In this document: piece after piece, positions 15,305 to 21,315 of the stretch
Layout of the letters: each line of letters begins with the position of its first letter
Position numbering within the stretch: position 1 is the stretch's first letter
IMG/VR virus record: IMGVR_UViG_3300017776_000248
Location: 1 to 21,315 of that record
Reading direction: 5' to 3' (one strand)
Length of the DNA stretch: 21,315 nt
DNA from: a virus
The notes under the pieces: generated by a model
Seen by the model: only the letters and a program-made list of their open reading frames with translations
Told to the model about the DNA's origin: nothing
Databases searched by the model: none
Made by a program: the position numbers and the translations under genes

Positions 15305-15786
15305 ACATAGATCAACTTCGGGAAGAACTTGCAGACGATGAAGGATGCAAGTACGAAATATATTTAGATCATCTAGGTTTGCCTACGTTTGGTGTGGGAG
15401 CATTGGTCAAGGAGCAAGACCCAGAGTATGGTCAGCCAGTAGGCACACCTGTATCAGAGGAGCGTGTACGTCAGCGCTTTAAGCTAGACATAGCAGTGAC
15501 AATTGAAGACTGCCGCCGCCTGTGCGGCAACGTCAATGTTGACTTTGATGAGCTAGACGAAAAATATCCAGACGCTGCCTTGTGCTTGTGTAATATGGCG
15601 TTTAACTTAGGCTATCCAAGATTAAGCAAGTTCAAGCGTATGTGGGCAAATGTAACGAAGGCTATGGACGACCCTAAAGCGTGGCTAGATGTGGCTACAG
15701 AGGCCGAGGACAGCCGCTGGTTCGATCAAGTTCCTAACAGAGCCAAAAGACTTACAGCACGATTCAGAGCGCTTGCGGAGGCGTAA
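15301..15786 (+). CDS. T4-type lysozyme endolysin (161 aa)
   Basis: The protein is a glycoside hydrolase family 24 lysozyme that cleaves the N-acetylmuramic acid to N-acetylglucosamine bond in peptidoglycan. The catalytic triad of T4 lysozyme (Glu11, Asp20, Thr26) is matched in residue and spacing by Glu14, Asp23 and Thr29, within 'DEGCKYEIYLDHLGLPTFGV'. Later family landmarks are 'AALCLCNMAFNLGYPRLSKF' and 'DSRWFDQVPNRAKRL'. At 161 residues it is close to T4 lysozyme (164). No signal peptide or SAR segment is present, so release would need a holin, and none was recognised nearby. It could instead act in the virion during entry, since it is coupled (ATGA) to the internal-protein gene. Confidence 0.93.
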   Translation: MNIDQLREELADDEGCKYEIYLDHLGLPTFGVGALVKEQDPEYGQPVGTPVSEERVRQRFKLDIAVTIEDCRRLCGNVNVDFDELDEKYPDAALCLCNMAFNLGYPRLSKFKRMWANVTKAMDDPKAWLDVATEAEDSRWFDQVPNRAKRLTARFRALAEA

Positions 15787-15808
15787 TAAATAAAAGCAAG
15801 GGCAAGCT

Positions 15809-16504
15809 ATGAATATATATTGGGCAGCGATGCCAAATGAAATTGTATCACCGTTAAAATTTGATAATCCCTCTCCTGCTATAAAACATTTCCCAAAGCC
15901 GTCTGGTTCAAACGTGAACAAATGTCCGGCTATGATTGACTATCATAAAAACACATACGCTTTGACGTTCCCGATGGCCTACAACCTTACAATAGCGCAG
16001 GATGGCGAGGTTCACACAGGAGATTATACCCGAGAAATTTTAGAGCATCTTTTAACTATAAGAGATCAAGCAGACAAGCTGTATTCGTTAAACTTCAACA
16101 GTCTATTTATTGCAGAGCAACCTTGCGAGATTGAAGTCTTTACACCAACAACAGTTAAGAACAGTTTTGTAAAGAACACGTTTCTGGTTCCCGGAACCTA
16201 TGATATAGGTGAATGGATTAGACCCCTAGAGTGCGCTTTCTTCGTAGACAAAGAAGGGGCGCAGCTAACAATAAATCAAGGGGATGTCTGGGCATATATT
16301 CGCTTCAAGACAAACGAGCCAGTGAACCTTCGGCGCTTTTTCTTTACACCAGAGATGCACCCATTATTAAGTGATATTGCCCGTTCTGTCTGGCCTGCCA
16401 CAAAAAATGTTCGCAAGCTAGAGGTGTTTTATCACATGCTTCGTCGATCTGGTTACAAGAAAAATTTTATGCGGTTGGTAAAAAATAATTTATCTTGTGC
16501 CTGA
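15809..16504 (+). CDS. Conserved phage protein of unknown function (231 aa)
   Basis: Start at 15809 has GCAAGGG about 7 nt upstream. The protein is soluble, without signal peptide or membrane helix. Distinct segments are 'SPAIKHFPKP', then 'NKCPAMIDYHKNTYALTFPM' near residues 37-56, 'VPGTYDIGEWIRPLECAF' near 127, and a basic C-terminal helix ('RKLEVFYHMLRRSGYKKNF'). The 'CPA ... YxxxFP' start recalls hypothetical proteins of marine cyanophages and other oceanic phages whose function is unknown. It follows the lysozyme by 22 nt and may be co-transcribed. I do not recognise a catalytic motif and assign no role. Confidence 0.75.
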   Translation: MNIYWAAMPNEIVSPLKFDNPSPAIKHFPKPSGSNVNKCPAMIDYHKNTYALTFPMAYNLTIAQDGEVHTGDYTREILEHLLTIRDQADKLYSLNFNSLFIAEQPCEIEVFTPTTVKNSFVKNTFLVPGTYDIGEWIRPLECAFFVDKEGAQLTINQGDVWAYIRFKTNEPVNLRRFFFTPEMHPLLSDIARSVWPATKNVRKLEVFYHMLRRSGYKKNFMRLVKNNLSCA

Positions 16505-16599
16505 CTATAAGGCATTATGGGGGGTAAGTAGAAAAGATCAGAAACAGCTTCTCGGCTGTTGATAACGGCACTATTGGAGAGTACACATGTGCGCTCCGT
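16505..16599. other. Leader of the nuclease gene with hairpin
   Basis: This gap continues, from 16528, in the frame of the following nuclease but contains no ATG, GTG or TTG in that frame. GGGGGG at 16519-16524 could serve as a crude ribosome-binding site. A perfect 6-bp hairpin (AACAGC 16543-16548, loop TTCTCG, GCTGTT 16555-16560) is encoded within it. No clear promoter was found. Confidence 0.5.
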
Positions 16600-16950
16600 T
16601 TGTTGAAGTTAGGCGTGTCATGTCGTGTTGTTAACATGGGCGCGACAGACTTACTCGCGGAATTTGATGGAAAAATTTACCGCATACAGGTGAAGGCTAG
16701 TCAGTTAAAAGCTCACAAAAGAAGTTATGGCTATCAGTTTATGGTAGCAAAAGGTGGCAATAAAGAACCCTTTACACCATACGATTGCGACATCATAGCT
16801 TGTGTTACAATTGACACAGAATATGTATGGTTTTTCCCTATACAAAAACTATGCGATCAAGTGTCAAAGCGCATAATGCCAGAGAAGTTCAATGAGCATA
16901 CAACTGAGCGTACATGGAAAGATGCTATAGCCTACCTTGAGACTTTGTAG
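16600..16950 (+). CDS. PD-(D/E)XK nuclease-like protein, start uncertain
   Basis: The annotated TTG at 16600 is the first usable start codon, but the frame is open from 16528 and the upstream residues ('AVDNGTIGEYTCALRLLKLG') look like the real family N-terminus. The signature is Gly-Glu-Tyr (Glu codon 16579), Thr-Asp-Leu-Leu (Asp codon 16648) and 'YRIQVKAS' (Gln 16687, Lys 16693), the order Glu ... Asp ... Gln/Glu-x-Lys of PD-(D/E)XK endonucleases (similar to PDDEXK_5, PF11645). With the TTG start the catalytic Glu region is lost. Either a rare start (ATC 16537 or ATT 16573) is used, or the gene has lost its start. The 3' end overlaps a minus-strand gene by 26 bp. In phages such nucleases may act in recombination, host DNA attack or homing. 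Confidence 0.65.
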   Translation: MLKLGVSCRVVNMGATDLLAEFDGKIYRIQVKASQLKAHKRSYGYQFMVAKGGNKEPFTPYDCDIIACVTIDTEYVWFFPIQKLCDQVSKRIMPEKFNEHTTERTWKDAIAYLETL

Positions 16951-17098
16951 CACCCATTATCACCAAGCCACATGATTCACATTTTGGCGAATCCATCGTG
17001 TAATCAACAAAGCATTTACACTTAGGACACTTATCCTCATCAATAGCTTTCTGTATTGGGCCTTTTTCTTTTCCTTGTTTGGACAATGCTAAAATCAT
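16925..17098 (-). CDS. Small zinc-ribbon protein (57 aa)
   Basis: On the minus strand, the ATG at 17098-17096 overlaps the stop of the upstream minus gene (ATGA), and the TAG lies at 16927-16925. The protein begins Met-Ile-Leu-Ala-Leu-Ser-Lys, has a basic helix (Lys-Gln-Gly-Lys-Glu-Lys-Gly), then two cysteine pairs: Cys24-Pro-Lys-Cys27 and Cys40-Glu-Ser-Cys43-Gly, 12 residues apart. An extra Cys29 follows the first pair. This is a classic zinc ribbon. The coupling to a DNA-binding-type gene suggests joint function in transcription or nucleic-acid binding; function unknown. Its last 26 bp run antisense under the + strand nuclease gene. Confidence 0.75.
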   Translation of the reverse strand: MILALSKQGKEKGPIQKAIDEDKCPKCKCFVDYTMDSPKCESCGLVIMGATKSQGRL

Positions 17099-17265
17099 GC
17101 GGCTGAACCGATTCCTGCTTTTACATCATCAGTATAATTTTCTTTGTAGTGATCTGCAACAAGCTTGGCAATTTGCTGCCCAATTTTTCTGTGTTCGTTG
17201 GTGCTGATCTTTACAAGCTTGTTGTAAGTGCTAATATCAACTGCAACGGATTTGAATTCTTTCAT
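17095..17265 (-). CDS. Ribbon-helix-helix-like DNA-binding protein (56 aa)
   Basis: On the minus strand, the start at 17265 is chosen over an upstream in-frame ATG at 17310 because GGGAG lies 8 nt ahead of it and the protein then begins with a canonical RHH strand. 'MKEFKSVAVDISTYNKLVKI' gives the beta-strand and first helix; 'STNEHRKIGQQIAKLVADHY' is the turn and second helix, as in Arc/CopG/MetJ-type repressors. The tail is short and acidic. Such proteins bind operator DNA as dimers and commonly autoregulate. It is the first gene of a two-gene minus-strand operon and could act on the 43-bp divergent region, or be the antitoxin of a pair; both are inference. Confidence 0.75.
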   Translation of the reverse strand: MKEFKSVAVDISTYNKLVKISTNEHRKIGQQIAKLVADHYKENYTDDVKAGIGSAA

Positions 17266-17289
17266 TAGATTTACTCCCACTAAATAACA

Positions 17290-17313
17290 AGAATGGGCAT
17301 ATTCTAACATGTT
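17290..17313. promoter_or_regulatory. Inverted-repeat operator candidates
   Basis: AGAAT (17290-17294) and ATTCT (17301-17305) form a 5-bp inverted repeat with a 6-bp spacer, and AACATGTT (17306-17313) is a perfect 8-bp palindrome over the DUF1064 start codon. Both overlap the predicted minus-strand -10 box. A role as RHH-protein operator is inferred from position only. Confidence 0.35.
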
Positions 17314-17328
17314 TAAAGGCTATCGCAA
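17301..17328 (-). promoter_or_regulatory. Predicted promoter of the RHH-zinc-ribbon operon
   Basis: Read on the minus strand: -35 TTGCGA (17328-17323, 4 of 6), 16-bp spacer, -10 TAGAAT (17306-17301, 5 of 6) with an extended -10 TG at 17309-17308. It lies within the first 20 bases of the DUF1064 gene, so the two divergent transcription units would compete for the same DNA. Confidence 0.5.
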
Positions 17329-17662
17329 GTATAATAAGTATGGCGCTCAGAAAACTAAATTTATGGGCTATACATTTGATTCTAAATGGGAGGCTGAACG
17401 ATGGGGGCAGCTTACCGCTATGGAGAAGGCTAAGTCCATAAGAGACTTAGAGAGACAGATCAAATATGACATCATCGTTAATGGTCAAAAAATATGTCGA
17501 TACATTGCTGACTTCAGGTACAGGCAAGTTGAGGAAGATGGGTCTGAGACAGAAATAGTTGAGGACGCTAAAGGTGTTGAAACTGCTGATTTTAAATTAA
17601 AAAAGAAACTGATGTTAGCGGTTCACGGAATTGAGATAAAATTATCTAAAAAAATTCGTTGA
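17309..17662 (+). CDS. DUF1064 family nuclease-like protein (117 aa)
   Basis: The protein matches the layout of the DUF1064 family (PF06356): 'YTFDSKWEAERWGQL' near residues 21-35, 'CRYIADFRYRQ' near 63-73, and 'IVEDAKGVET' near 83-92. Glu28, Asp68, Glu85/Asp86 and Lys88 give a PD-(D/E)XK-like arrangement, and the family is thought to be nuclease-related and to sit in phage recombination modules. The ATG at 17309 has no obvious Shine-Dalgarno; leaderless or weak translation is possible, and Met19 could be an alternative start. The start region overlaps the opposite-strand promoter and candidate operators, suggesting control by the RHH protein. Confidence 0.8.
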   Translation: MFKGYRKYNKYGAQKTKFMGYTFDSKWEAERWGQLTAMEKAKSIRDLERQIKYDIIVNGQKICRYIADFRYRQVEEDGSETEIVEDAKGVETADFKLKKKLMLAVHGIEIKLSKKIR

Positions 17663-17687
17663 CATTCCTTTTGAGGTTTCCTATTTA
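17659..17687 (+). promoter_or_regulatory. Possible promoter of the recombination operon
   Basis: A perfect -35 TTGACA (17659-17664) overlaps the stop of the DUF1064 gene. At 17-bp spacing the -10 is TATTTA (17682-17687), only 3 of 6, so strength is doubtful. Position ahead of a gene with an ideal ribosome-binding site supports it. Confidence 0.4.
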
Positions 17688-17720
17688 TCAATTGTGGAAG
17701 CAATACAGAAGGAGGGCGCA

Positions 17721-18158
17721 ATGCTTAATGCACCTACCACATTTATCCCTAACGACTTGACGCCAGTCTATGAGCGGCGCAAGGACGTTATGCAGCAGAT
17801 TGCTGATCTTCAGAACGAACTAAAGGTCATCAATAATTCTCTTATCCAGCAATTTGAGGATCAGGCCGAACAAGTGCTTGCCAGCAAAGGCAAGGACTTT
17901 GGGCAAGTCACGATCAAGTCTGAAGGCTTTAAGATCTCTATTGACTCGCGCAAGCGTGTTGACTGGGATCAGGAAAAGCTTATGGGCGTTCTTGATAATA
18001 TGGATAACGAGAATGCGAAGCACTATGCGACAGTAAAGGTATCTGTTGCAGAAGCTAAGTTTCAACAAGCCCCACCAGATATTAGAGCAAAACTATCCGA
18101 GTGCCGCACTGTGTATCTGCAAGGCAAATCAGTAAACATTGAGGTTGATGATGCTTAA
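17721..18158 (+). CDS. Recombination-module protein with coiled coil (145 aa)
   Basis: The ATG at 17721 is preferred to the in-frame GTG at 17694 because AAGGAGGG lies 5 nt upstream. Residues about 14-50 form a coiled coil ('YERRKDVMQQIADLQNELKV'). The following beta/alpha part ('QVTIKSEGFKISIDSRKRVD', 'ATVKVSVAEAKFQQAPPDIR') has no known catalytic motif. The family is commonly found just before Sak4-like ATPases in phage genomes, suggesting a role in recombination or as a partner of the ATPase; this is inference from neighbourhood. The gene ends 8 nt inside the next one. Confidence 0.7.
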   Translation: MLNAPTTFIPNDLTPVYERRKDVMQQIADLQNELKVINNSLIQQFEDQAEQVLASKGKDFGQVTIKSEGFKISIDSRKRVDWDQEKLMGVLDNMDNENAKHYATVKVSVAEAKFQQAPPDIRAKLSECRTVYLQGKSVNIEVDDA

Positions 18159-19023
18159 CATTATTACAGCAGAAGAAAGGCTTGCCGAAAAACGCGGTCA
18201 CAAGATTGTGATCGCGGGTAAGTCTGGTGTGGGCAAGACCAGTCTTGTCCGCACCTTAAACACCGACACAACTCTGTTCATGGACTTGGAGGCTGGTGAC
18301 GCAGCCATCGAAGGCGTGAGAGTTGATGTCATCCGTCCGCGCACATGGCAAGAGTGCCGTGACTTCGCTTGTTTCTTGGGTGGGGGCAATCCTGCACTAA
18401 ACGATGACGCACCATACTCTATGGCGCACTATCAATATGTGTGTGAGGTGTATGGCGACCCAGAACAGTCTTTGGCAAAATACGATACGGTCTTTGTTGA
18501 CAGTATTACTGTTGCTGGACGCCTTTGCTTTAGTCATTGCCAGAACCAACCAGAAAACAGATCTGAGCGTAGTGGCAAGCTTGACACTCGTGCCGTGTAT
18601 GGAATGCAGGGTCGTGAGATGATGGCGTGGCTGACGCACCTACAACACATTCGCAACAAGAATGTGATTTTTGTCGGCATCTTGGATGAGATCACTGACG
18701 ATTATGGCAGAGCCGAATACAAGCTGCAAATGGAAGGCAGTAAGACAAGCCGTGAACTGCCGGGTATTGTTGATGAAGTGATCACAATGACAACAATGAC
18801 AAGCGAAGAAGGACAACAGTTCCGCGCCTTCGTTTGCCAGACTCTAAACAAATGGAATTATCCAGCCAAGGATCGTAGTGGTCGGTTGGATATGATCGAA
18901 GAGCCGCATCTCGGAAAACTTTTGGAAAAAATGTCCGCAGGTACGGCGCAAGCTGACAGACCAATGGCGTTTGTCAATCCTAGTGAAGTGGTTATTGCAG
19001 AAGGAGAAGAAACAAATGCTTAA
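18151..19023 (+). CDS. Sak4-like AAA/RecA-fold recombination ATPase (290 aa)
   Basis: Walker A is Gly23-Lys-Ser-Gly-Val-Gly28-Lys29-Thr30, and a Walker B-type strand 'YDTVFVDSIT' has its Asp at 117. The gene resembles the AAA_24 (PF13479) group of phage RecA-fold ATPases, which includes Sak4 and supports single-strand annealing and homologous recombination. Start 18151 (Met-Leu-Asn) is preferred to TTG 18139 and ATG 18148 because GAGG at 18141-18144 is then 6 nt away; it overlaps the preceding stop by 8 nt. 'LQHIRNKNVIFVGILDEITD' and 'SRELPGIVDEVITM' are further family-like blocks. The following gene is an SSB candidate, the usual Sak4 partner. Confidence 0.85.
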   Translation: MLNIITAEERLAEKRGHKIVIAGKSGVGKTSLVRTLNTDTTLFMDLEAGDAAIEGVRVDVIRPRTWQECRDFACFLGGGNPALNDDAPYSMAHYQYVCEVYGDPEQSLAKYDTVFVDSITVAGRLCFSHCQNQPENRSERSGKLDTRAVYGMQGREMMAWLTHLQHIRNKNVIFVGILDEITDDYGRAEYKLQMEGSKTSRELPGIVDEVITMTTMTSEEGQQFRAFVCQTLNKWNYPAKDRSGRLDMIEEPHLGKLLEKMSAGTAQADRPMAFVNPSEVVIAEGEETNA

Positions 19024-19645
19024 CCTAAATAACGTAGCACCAGCAGAATACGATAACACTCCGCTGGAACTGATCCCAGATGGCACGGTTGTTCGTGGCA
19101 TTGTTAAACTTACTGGTGGTGATGTTGAGCTGCCTGAGTTTGGCGCAGGGCAGTATTTTAAATCATCACAATCAACAAGTGCTAAATGGTTGCCAATTGA
19201 AATGACTATCGTTGGTGGTCCGTTTGACAAGCGTAAGGTATGGCACAATGTTTTTGTTGATGGTGACAAGCTGTCGGAGCGTGGCATTCCTGTAGCAAAA
19301 GAGATTGGTCTTCGCATGCTGAAAAGCATGGTCGATAGTGCGTTTAACCTATCGTCCAAAGACGAATCTCCGCAAGCACAACAGGCGCGTAGCTTGAATG
19401 GGGTTAGTGATCTCAATGGCATGAGCGTATGTTTTTCCATTGGCGTGGAGAAAGGCACTAATGGATATGCTGACAAGAACAAAATTAAGTATGTTCTTAC
19501 AGCAGACTCTAAGGGCTTTATTGGTGGTCAAACCATGGCAGCGCCAGCCGCTGCACCTATGGCACAAGCGCCAGTTACCGCCGCGCCGCAACAGCCAACC
19601 GTACACGAAGCTTCGGCTAGTGTTACGCCGGCTTGGGCAAGATAG
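19016..19645 (+). CDS. Putative single-stranded-DNA-binding protein (209 aa)
   Basis: Starts at ATG 19016, inside the last codons of the ATPase gene (8-nt overlap) with AGGAG 9 nt upstream; the longer TTG start is unlikely. The first roughly 160 residues form a beta-rich domain ('LELIPDGTVVRGIVKL', 'KWLPIEMTIVGGPFDKRKVW', 'MSVCFSIGVEKGTN', 'KIKYVLTADSKGFIGG') compatible with an OB fold. The last 40 residues are Ala/Pro/Gln-rich and presumably flexible, like the linker of SSBs, though there is no acidic tip (it ends Pro-Ala-Trp-Ala-Arg). Assignment as an SSB rests on this layout and on adjacency to the Sak4-like gene. Alternatives include another recombination accessory protein. Confidence 0.6.
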   Translation: MLNLNNVAPAEYDNTPLELIPDGTVVRGIVKLTGGDVELPEFGAGQYFKSSQSTSAKWLPIEMTIVGGPFDKRKVWHNVFVDGDKLSERGIPVAKEIGLRMLKSMVDSAFNLSSKDESPQAQQARSLNGVSDLNGMSVCFSIGVEKGTNGYADKNKIKYVLTADSKGFIGGQTMAAPAAAPMAQAPVTAAPQQPTVHEASASVTPAWAR

Positions 19646-19654
19646 GAGGCCACA

Positions 19655-19939
19655 ATGTTGGGAAGCATTTTTAAAGCAATCTTTGGGGTAACAGAACAGC
19701 CTGTTCAAAAAACTAAACGGCGTACTGTTAAGAGGCCTAAACATCCACGTTACTGCGATCCGTTGCGCGTTATCATGGAAAGTGGCAGACCCTACACATT
19801 GGGTCAGCTTCAGAAGCGTTTGGGAAAGACCAAGGGTACTGTGCATCATGAGATGTGCGAGTTGCGTAAAGGCGGCTTCACTATCACAAAGCAATACGAC
19901 AAAAAACTTTCTGTGTATAAGTATCGGATGAACGGATGA
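19655..19939 (+). CDS. Winged-helix DNA-binding protein (94 aa)
   Basis: ATG at 19655 with TAGGAGG 7 nt upstream, 9 nt after the SSB-like gene. Residues about 1-12 form a short hydrophobic helix; residues 19-32 are strongly basic ('KTKRRTVKRPKHPR'). Residues about 45-90 form a winged-helix unit: 'YTLGQLQKRLGKTKGTVHHE' as helix-turn-helix with a recognition helix, then 'ELRKGGFTITKQYDKKLSVY' as the wing. It could be a transcriptional regulator or a replication/loader factor. It overlaps the helicase start (ATGA), so a link to replication is plausible but unproven. Confidence 0.65.
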   Translation: MLGSIFKAIFGVTEQPVQKTKRRTVKRPKHPRYCDPLRVIMESGRPYTLGQLQKRLGKTKGTVHHEMCELRKGGFTITKQYDKKLSVYKYRMNG

Positions 19940-21315
19940 TCTTACGCGGATACCAAGAGGCGGCTATCAATGCCGCCTCTGACGCTTTAGACAAGCATGG
20001 CAACACACTTGTCGTGGCTCCTACAGGAGCTGGCAAGACTATTATGCTGTCTGCTCTTGTTGGCAAGCGTTATAAAAAAAATAAAAACATTTTAATCTTA
20101 CAGCACCGTGATGAGTTGGTTTCACAAAACTCCACAAAGTTTCATCGAGTCAACGAAAAGCTGACTAGCAGTGTGTATAATTCTACACAAAAAGACTGGT
20201 CAGGCGACGCTGTATTCGCAATGGTTCAGACACTATCCAGAGAGAAAAATCTGGCTACTATGCCGCGCATTGACATAATTGTTGTTGATGAAGCGCATCA
20301 CACCATTGCCGAAACATATCAACGCATCATTAATGCCGCAAAGAAGGCCAATGAGGGGGTGCAGATCGTTGGCTTTACGGCTACCCCTAACCGTGGTGAT
20401 AAGAAGGGCTTGCGCGGCATTTTTAGCAATTGCAGCCATCAGATCGAAATCTCCACGCTGATCAATGAAGGGTTTCTTGTACGGCCTAAAACATATGTGA
20501 TTGATGTGGGTGTGCAGGATGAGTTGCGGAATGTTCGCAAGACTGTTGCCGACTTTGATATGGAAGCTGTTGAGCGAATTATGAACCGCCGCGCTATCAA
20601 TCAAAAAGTGGTTGATGAATGGCTGGATAAGGCTGGTGATAGAAAGACTATTGTATTCTGTTCCACGATTGTACATGCAAAAGATGTATGCGAGGCGTTT
20701 GTTGATGCTGGCGTGAACGCCGCTGTTGTTACAGGCGATACACCAAGTGATGAGCGTCAGAATATTTTACACGATCTGGCACATGGTGACATGCAGGTTG
20801 TCGTGAATGTTGCCGTTCTTACCGAAGGGTTTGACGCACCGCCTGTGTCATGCGTCATTTTGACGCGGCCTTGTTCGTATAAGGCCACAATGGTGCAAAT
20901 GATTGGTCGCGGTCTACGCACGATTGATCAAGAAGAATTTCCCGGTGTTGTTAAGTCTGACTGCATCGTTATGGATTTTGGCACATCAGTGCTTACGCAT
21001 GGGTCGCTTGATGATCTTGTTAATTTAGATGGCGCGACTGGCACCAGAGCAGGTGAGGCACCAGAAAAGGTATGCCCAGAATGTGATTCAGTTGTGCCAT
21101 TAGGCGTTCGCGAATGTCCTATCTGTGGGCATGAGTTTGAAGGACAAAACGCCGATCCGTTAGAGCATTTTGAGTTAACTGAAATTGATTTGATGGAGCG
21201 CTCACCGTTCCGTTGGATTGATTTATTTGGCACAGGAACATGTTGGGCCGCAACAGGGTTTAATGGATTTACACTTGTAGCACAAACAGGCCACGTTTCT
21301 GCCGCAATCGTAAAA
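19936..21315 (+). CDS. SF2 helicase with zinc ribbon, truncated by window end
   Basis: The frame is open from the ATG at 19936 (overlapping the TGA of the upstream gene as ATGA) to the end of the window, giving 460 residues without a stop. Helicase motifs are in order: motif I Ala-Pro-Thr-Gly-Ala-Gly-Lys-Thr (28-35), motif II Asp-Glu-Ala-His (118-121), motif III Thr-Ala-Thr (148-150), and motif VI Gln-Met-Ile-Gly-Arg-Gly-Leu-Arg (321-328). A Cys380-Cys383/Cys394-Cys397 zinc ribbon follows, with the phage-type tail 'ERSPFRWIDLFGTG' after it. The enzyme is an ATP-dependent DNA translocase of RadD/DEAH type, probably acting in replication or recombination. Confidence 0.92.
   Translation, partial: MILRGYQEAAINAASDALDKHGNTLVVAPTGAGKTIMLSALVGKRYKKNKNILILQHRDELVSQNSTKFHRVNEKLTSSVYNSTQKDWSGDAVFAMVQTLSREKNLATMPRIDIIVVDEAHHTIAETYQRIINAAKKANEGVQIVGFTATPNRGDKKGLRGIFSNCSHQIEISTLINEGFLVRPKTYVIDVGVQDELRNVRKTVADFDMEAVERIMNRRAINQKVVDEWLDKAGDRKTIVFCSTIVHAKDVCEAFVDAGVNAAVVTGDTPSDERQNILHDLAHGDMQVVVNVAVLTEGFDAPPVSCVILTRPCSYKATMVQMIGRGLRTIDQEEFPGVVKSDCIVMDFGTSVLTHGSLDDLVNLDGATGTRAGEAPEKVCPECDSVVPLGVRECPICGHEFEGQNADPLEHFELTEIDLMERSPFRWIDLFGTGTCWAATGFNGFTLVAQTGHVSAAIVK

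Noticed and set aside
16498-16514. TGCCT-N7-AGGCA hairpin after the 231-aa gene as terminator
   Set aside because: The stem is only 5 bp, overlaps the stop codon, and is followed by a G-run rather than a T-tract.
17694-17720. GTG start for the 145-aa protein
   Set aside because: The ideal ribosome-binding site AAGGAGGG lies between it and the ATG at 17721 and clearly serves the latter.

Overview
The window is a stretch of tailed-phage genome (free phage or prophage). It is densely packed, almost entirely on the + strand, and most neighbouring genes touch through TAATG, TGATG or ATGA overlaps. Gene families resemble those of short-tailed marine phages: repetitive tail-tip proteins, a tail-collar protein, DNA-ejection-type internal proteins, T4-type lysozyme, and a Sak4-like recombinase with a single-strand-binding candidate. 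A marine alphaproteobacterial host is an inference from family resemblance only. No terminase, portal, capsid, integrase, tRNA or CRISPR array lies in the window.

Layout. (1) 1-4511: an array of short tail-appendage proteins. Five share a roughly 28-residue N-terminal module (Met-x-Ser-x-Leu-x-Val ... Ile ... Gly) fused to different C-terminal domains: two of one Gly/Ser-rich type, two C1q/TNF-like jelly rolls and one 'YRK-GD...LPSGYRP' fold. A two-repeat structural protein, a carbohydrate-binding-like tail protein and a 59-residue coupled ORF accompany them. Three gene junctions carry the same 20-nt sequence. (2) 4511-8540: a protein made of nine 20-residue repeats, a tail-collar fibre, a 625-residue conserved virion protein and a small protein. 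(3) 8541-15304: a sigma70-type promoter followed by four virion genes (270, 297, 667 and 998 aa) that look like a DNA-ejection set. (4) 15301-16504: lysozyme and an unknown gene. (5) 16528-17662: an accessory island with a PD-(D/E)XK nuclease that lacks a normal start codon, a minus-strand two-gene operon (ribbon-helix-helix plus a 57-aa zinc ribbon), and a DUF1064 nuclease-like gene. (6) 17721-21315: recombination and replication genes, namely a coiled-coil protein, Sak4-like ATPase, SSB-like protein, winged-helix protein and an SF2 helicase running off the window.

How they work together. The first block would build the host-recognition apparatus. The ejection block would move DNA through the envelope. 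The lysozyme releases progeny, though no holin or spanin was recognised. The last block would perform strand annealing, recombination and DNA unwinding. The minus-strand pair, with its own predicted promoter overlapping the start of the DUF1064 gene, is the best candidate for an undescribed regulatory unit. The tail-tip array with its repeated junction is the best candidate for a modular diversification system.
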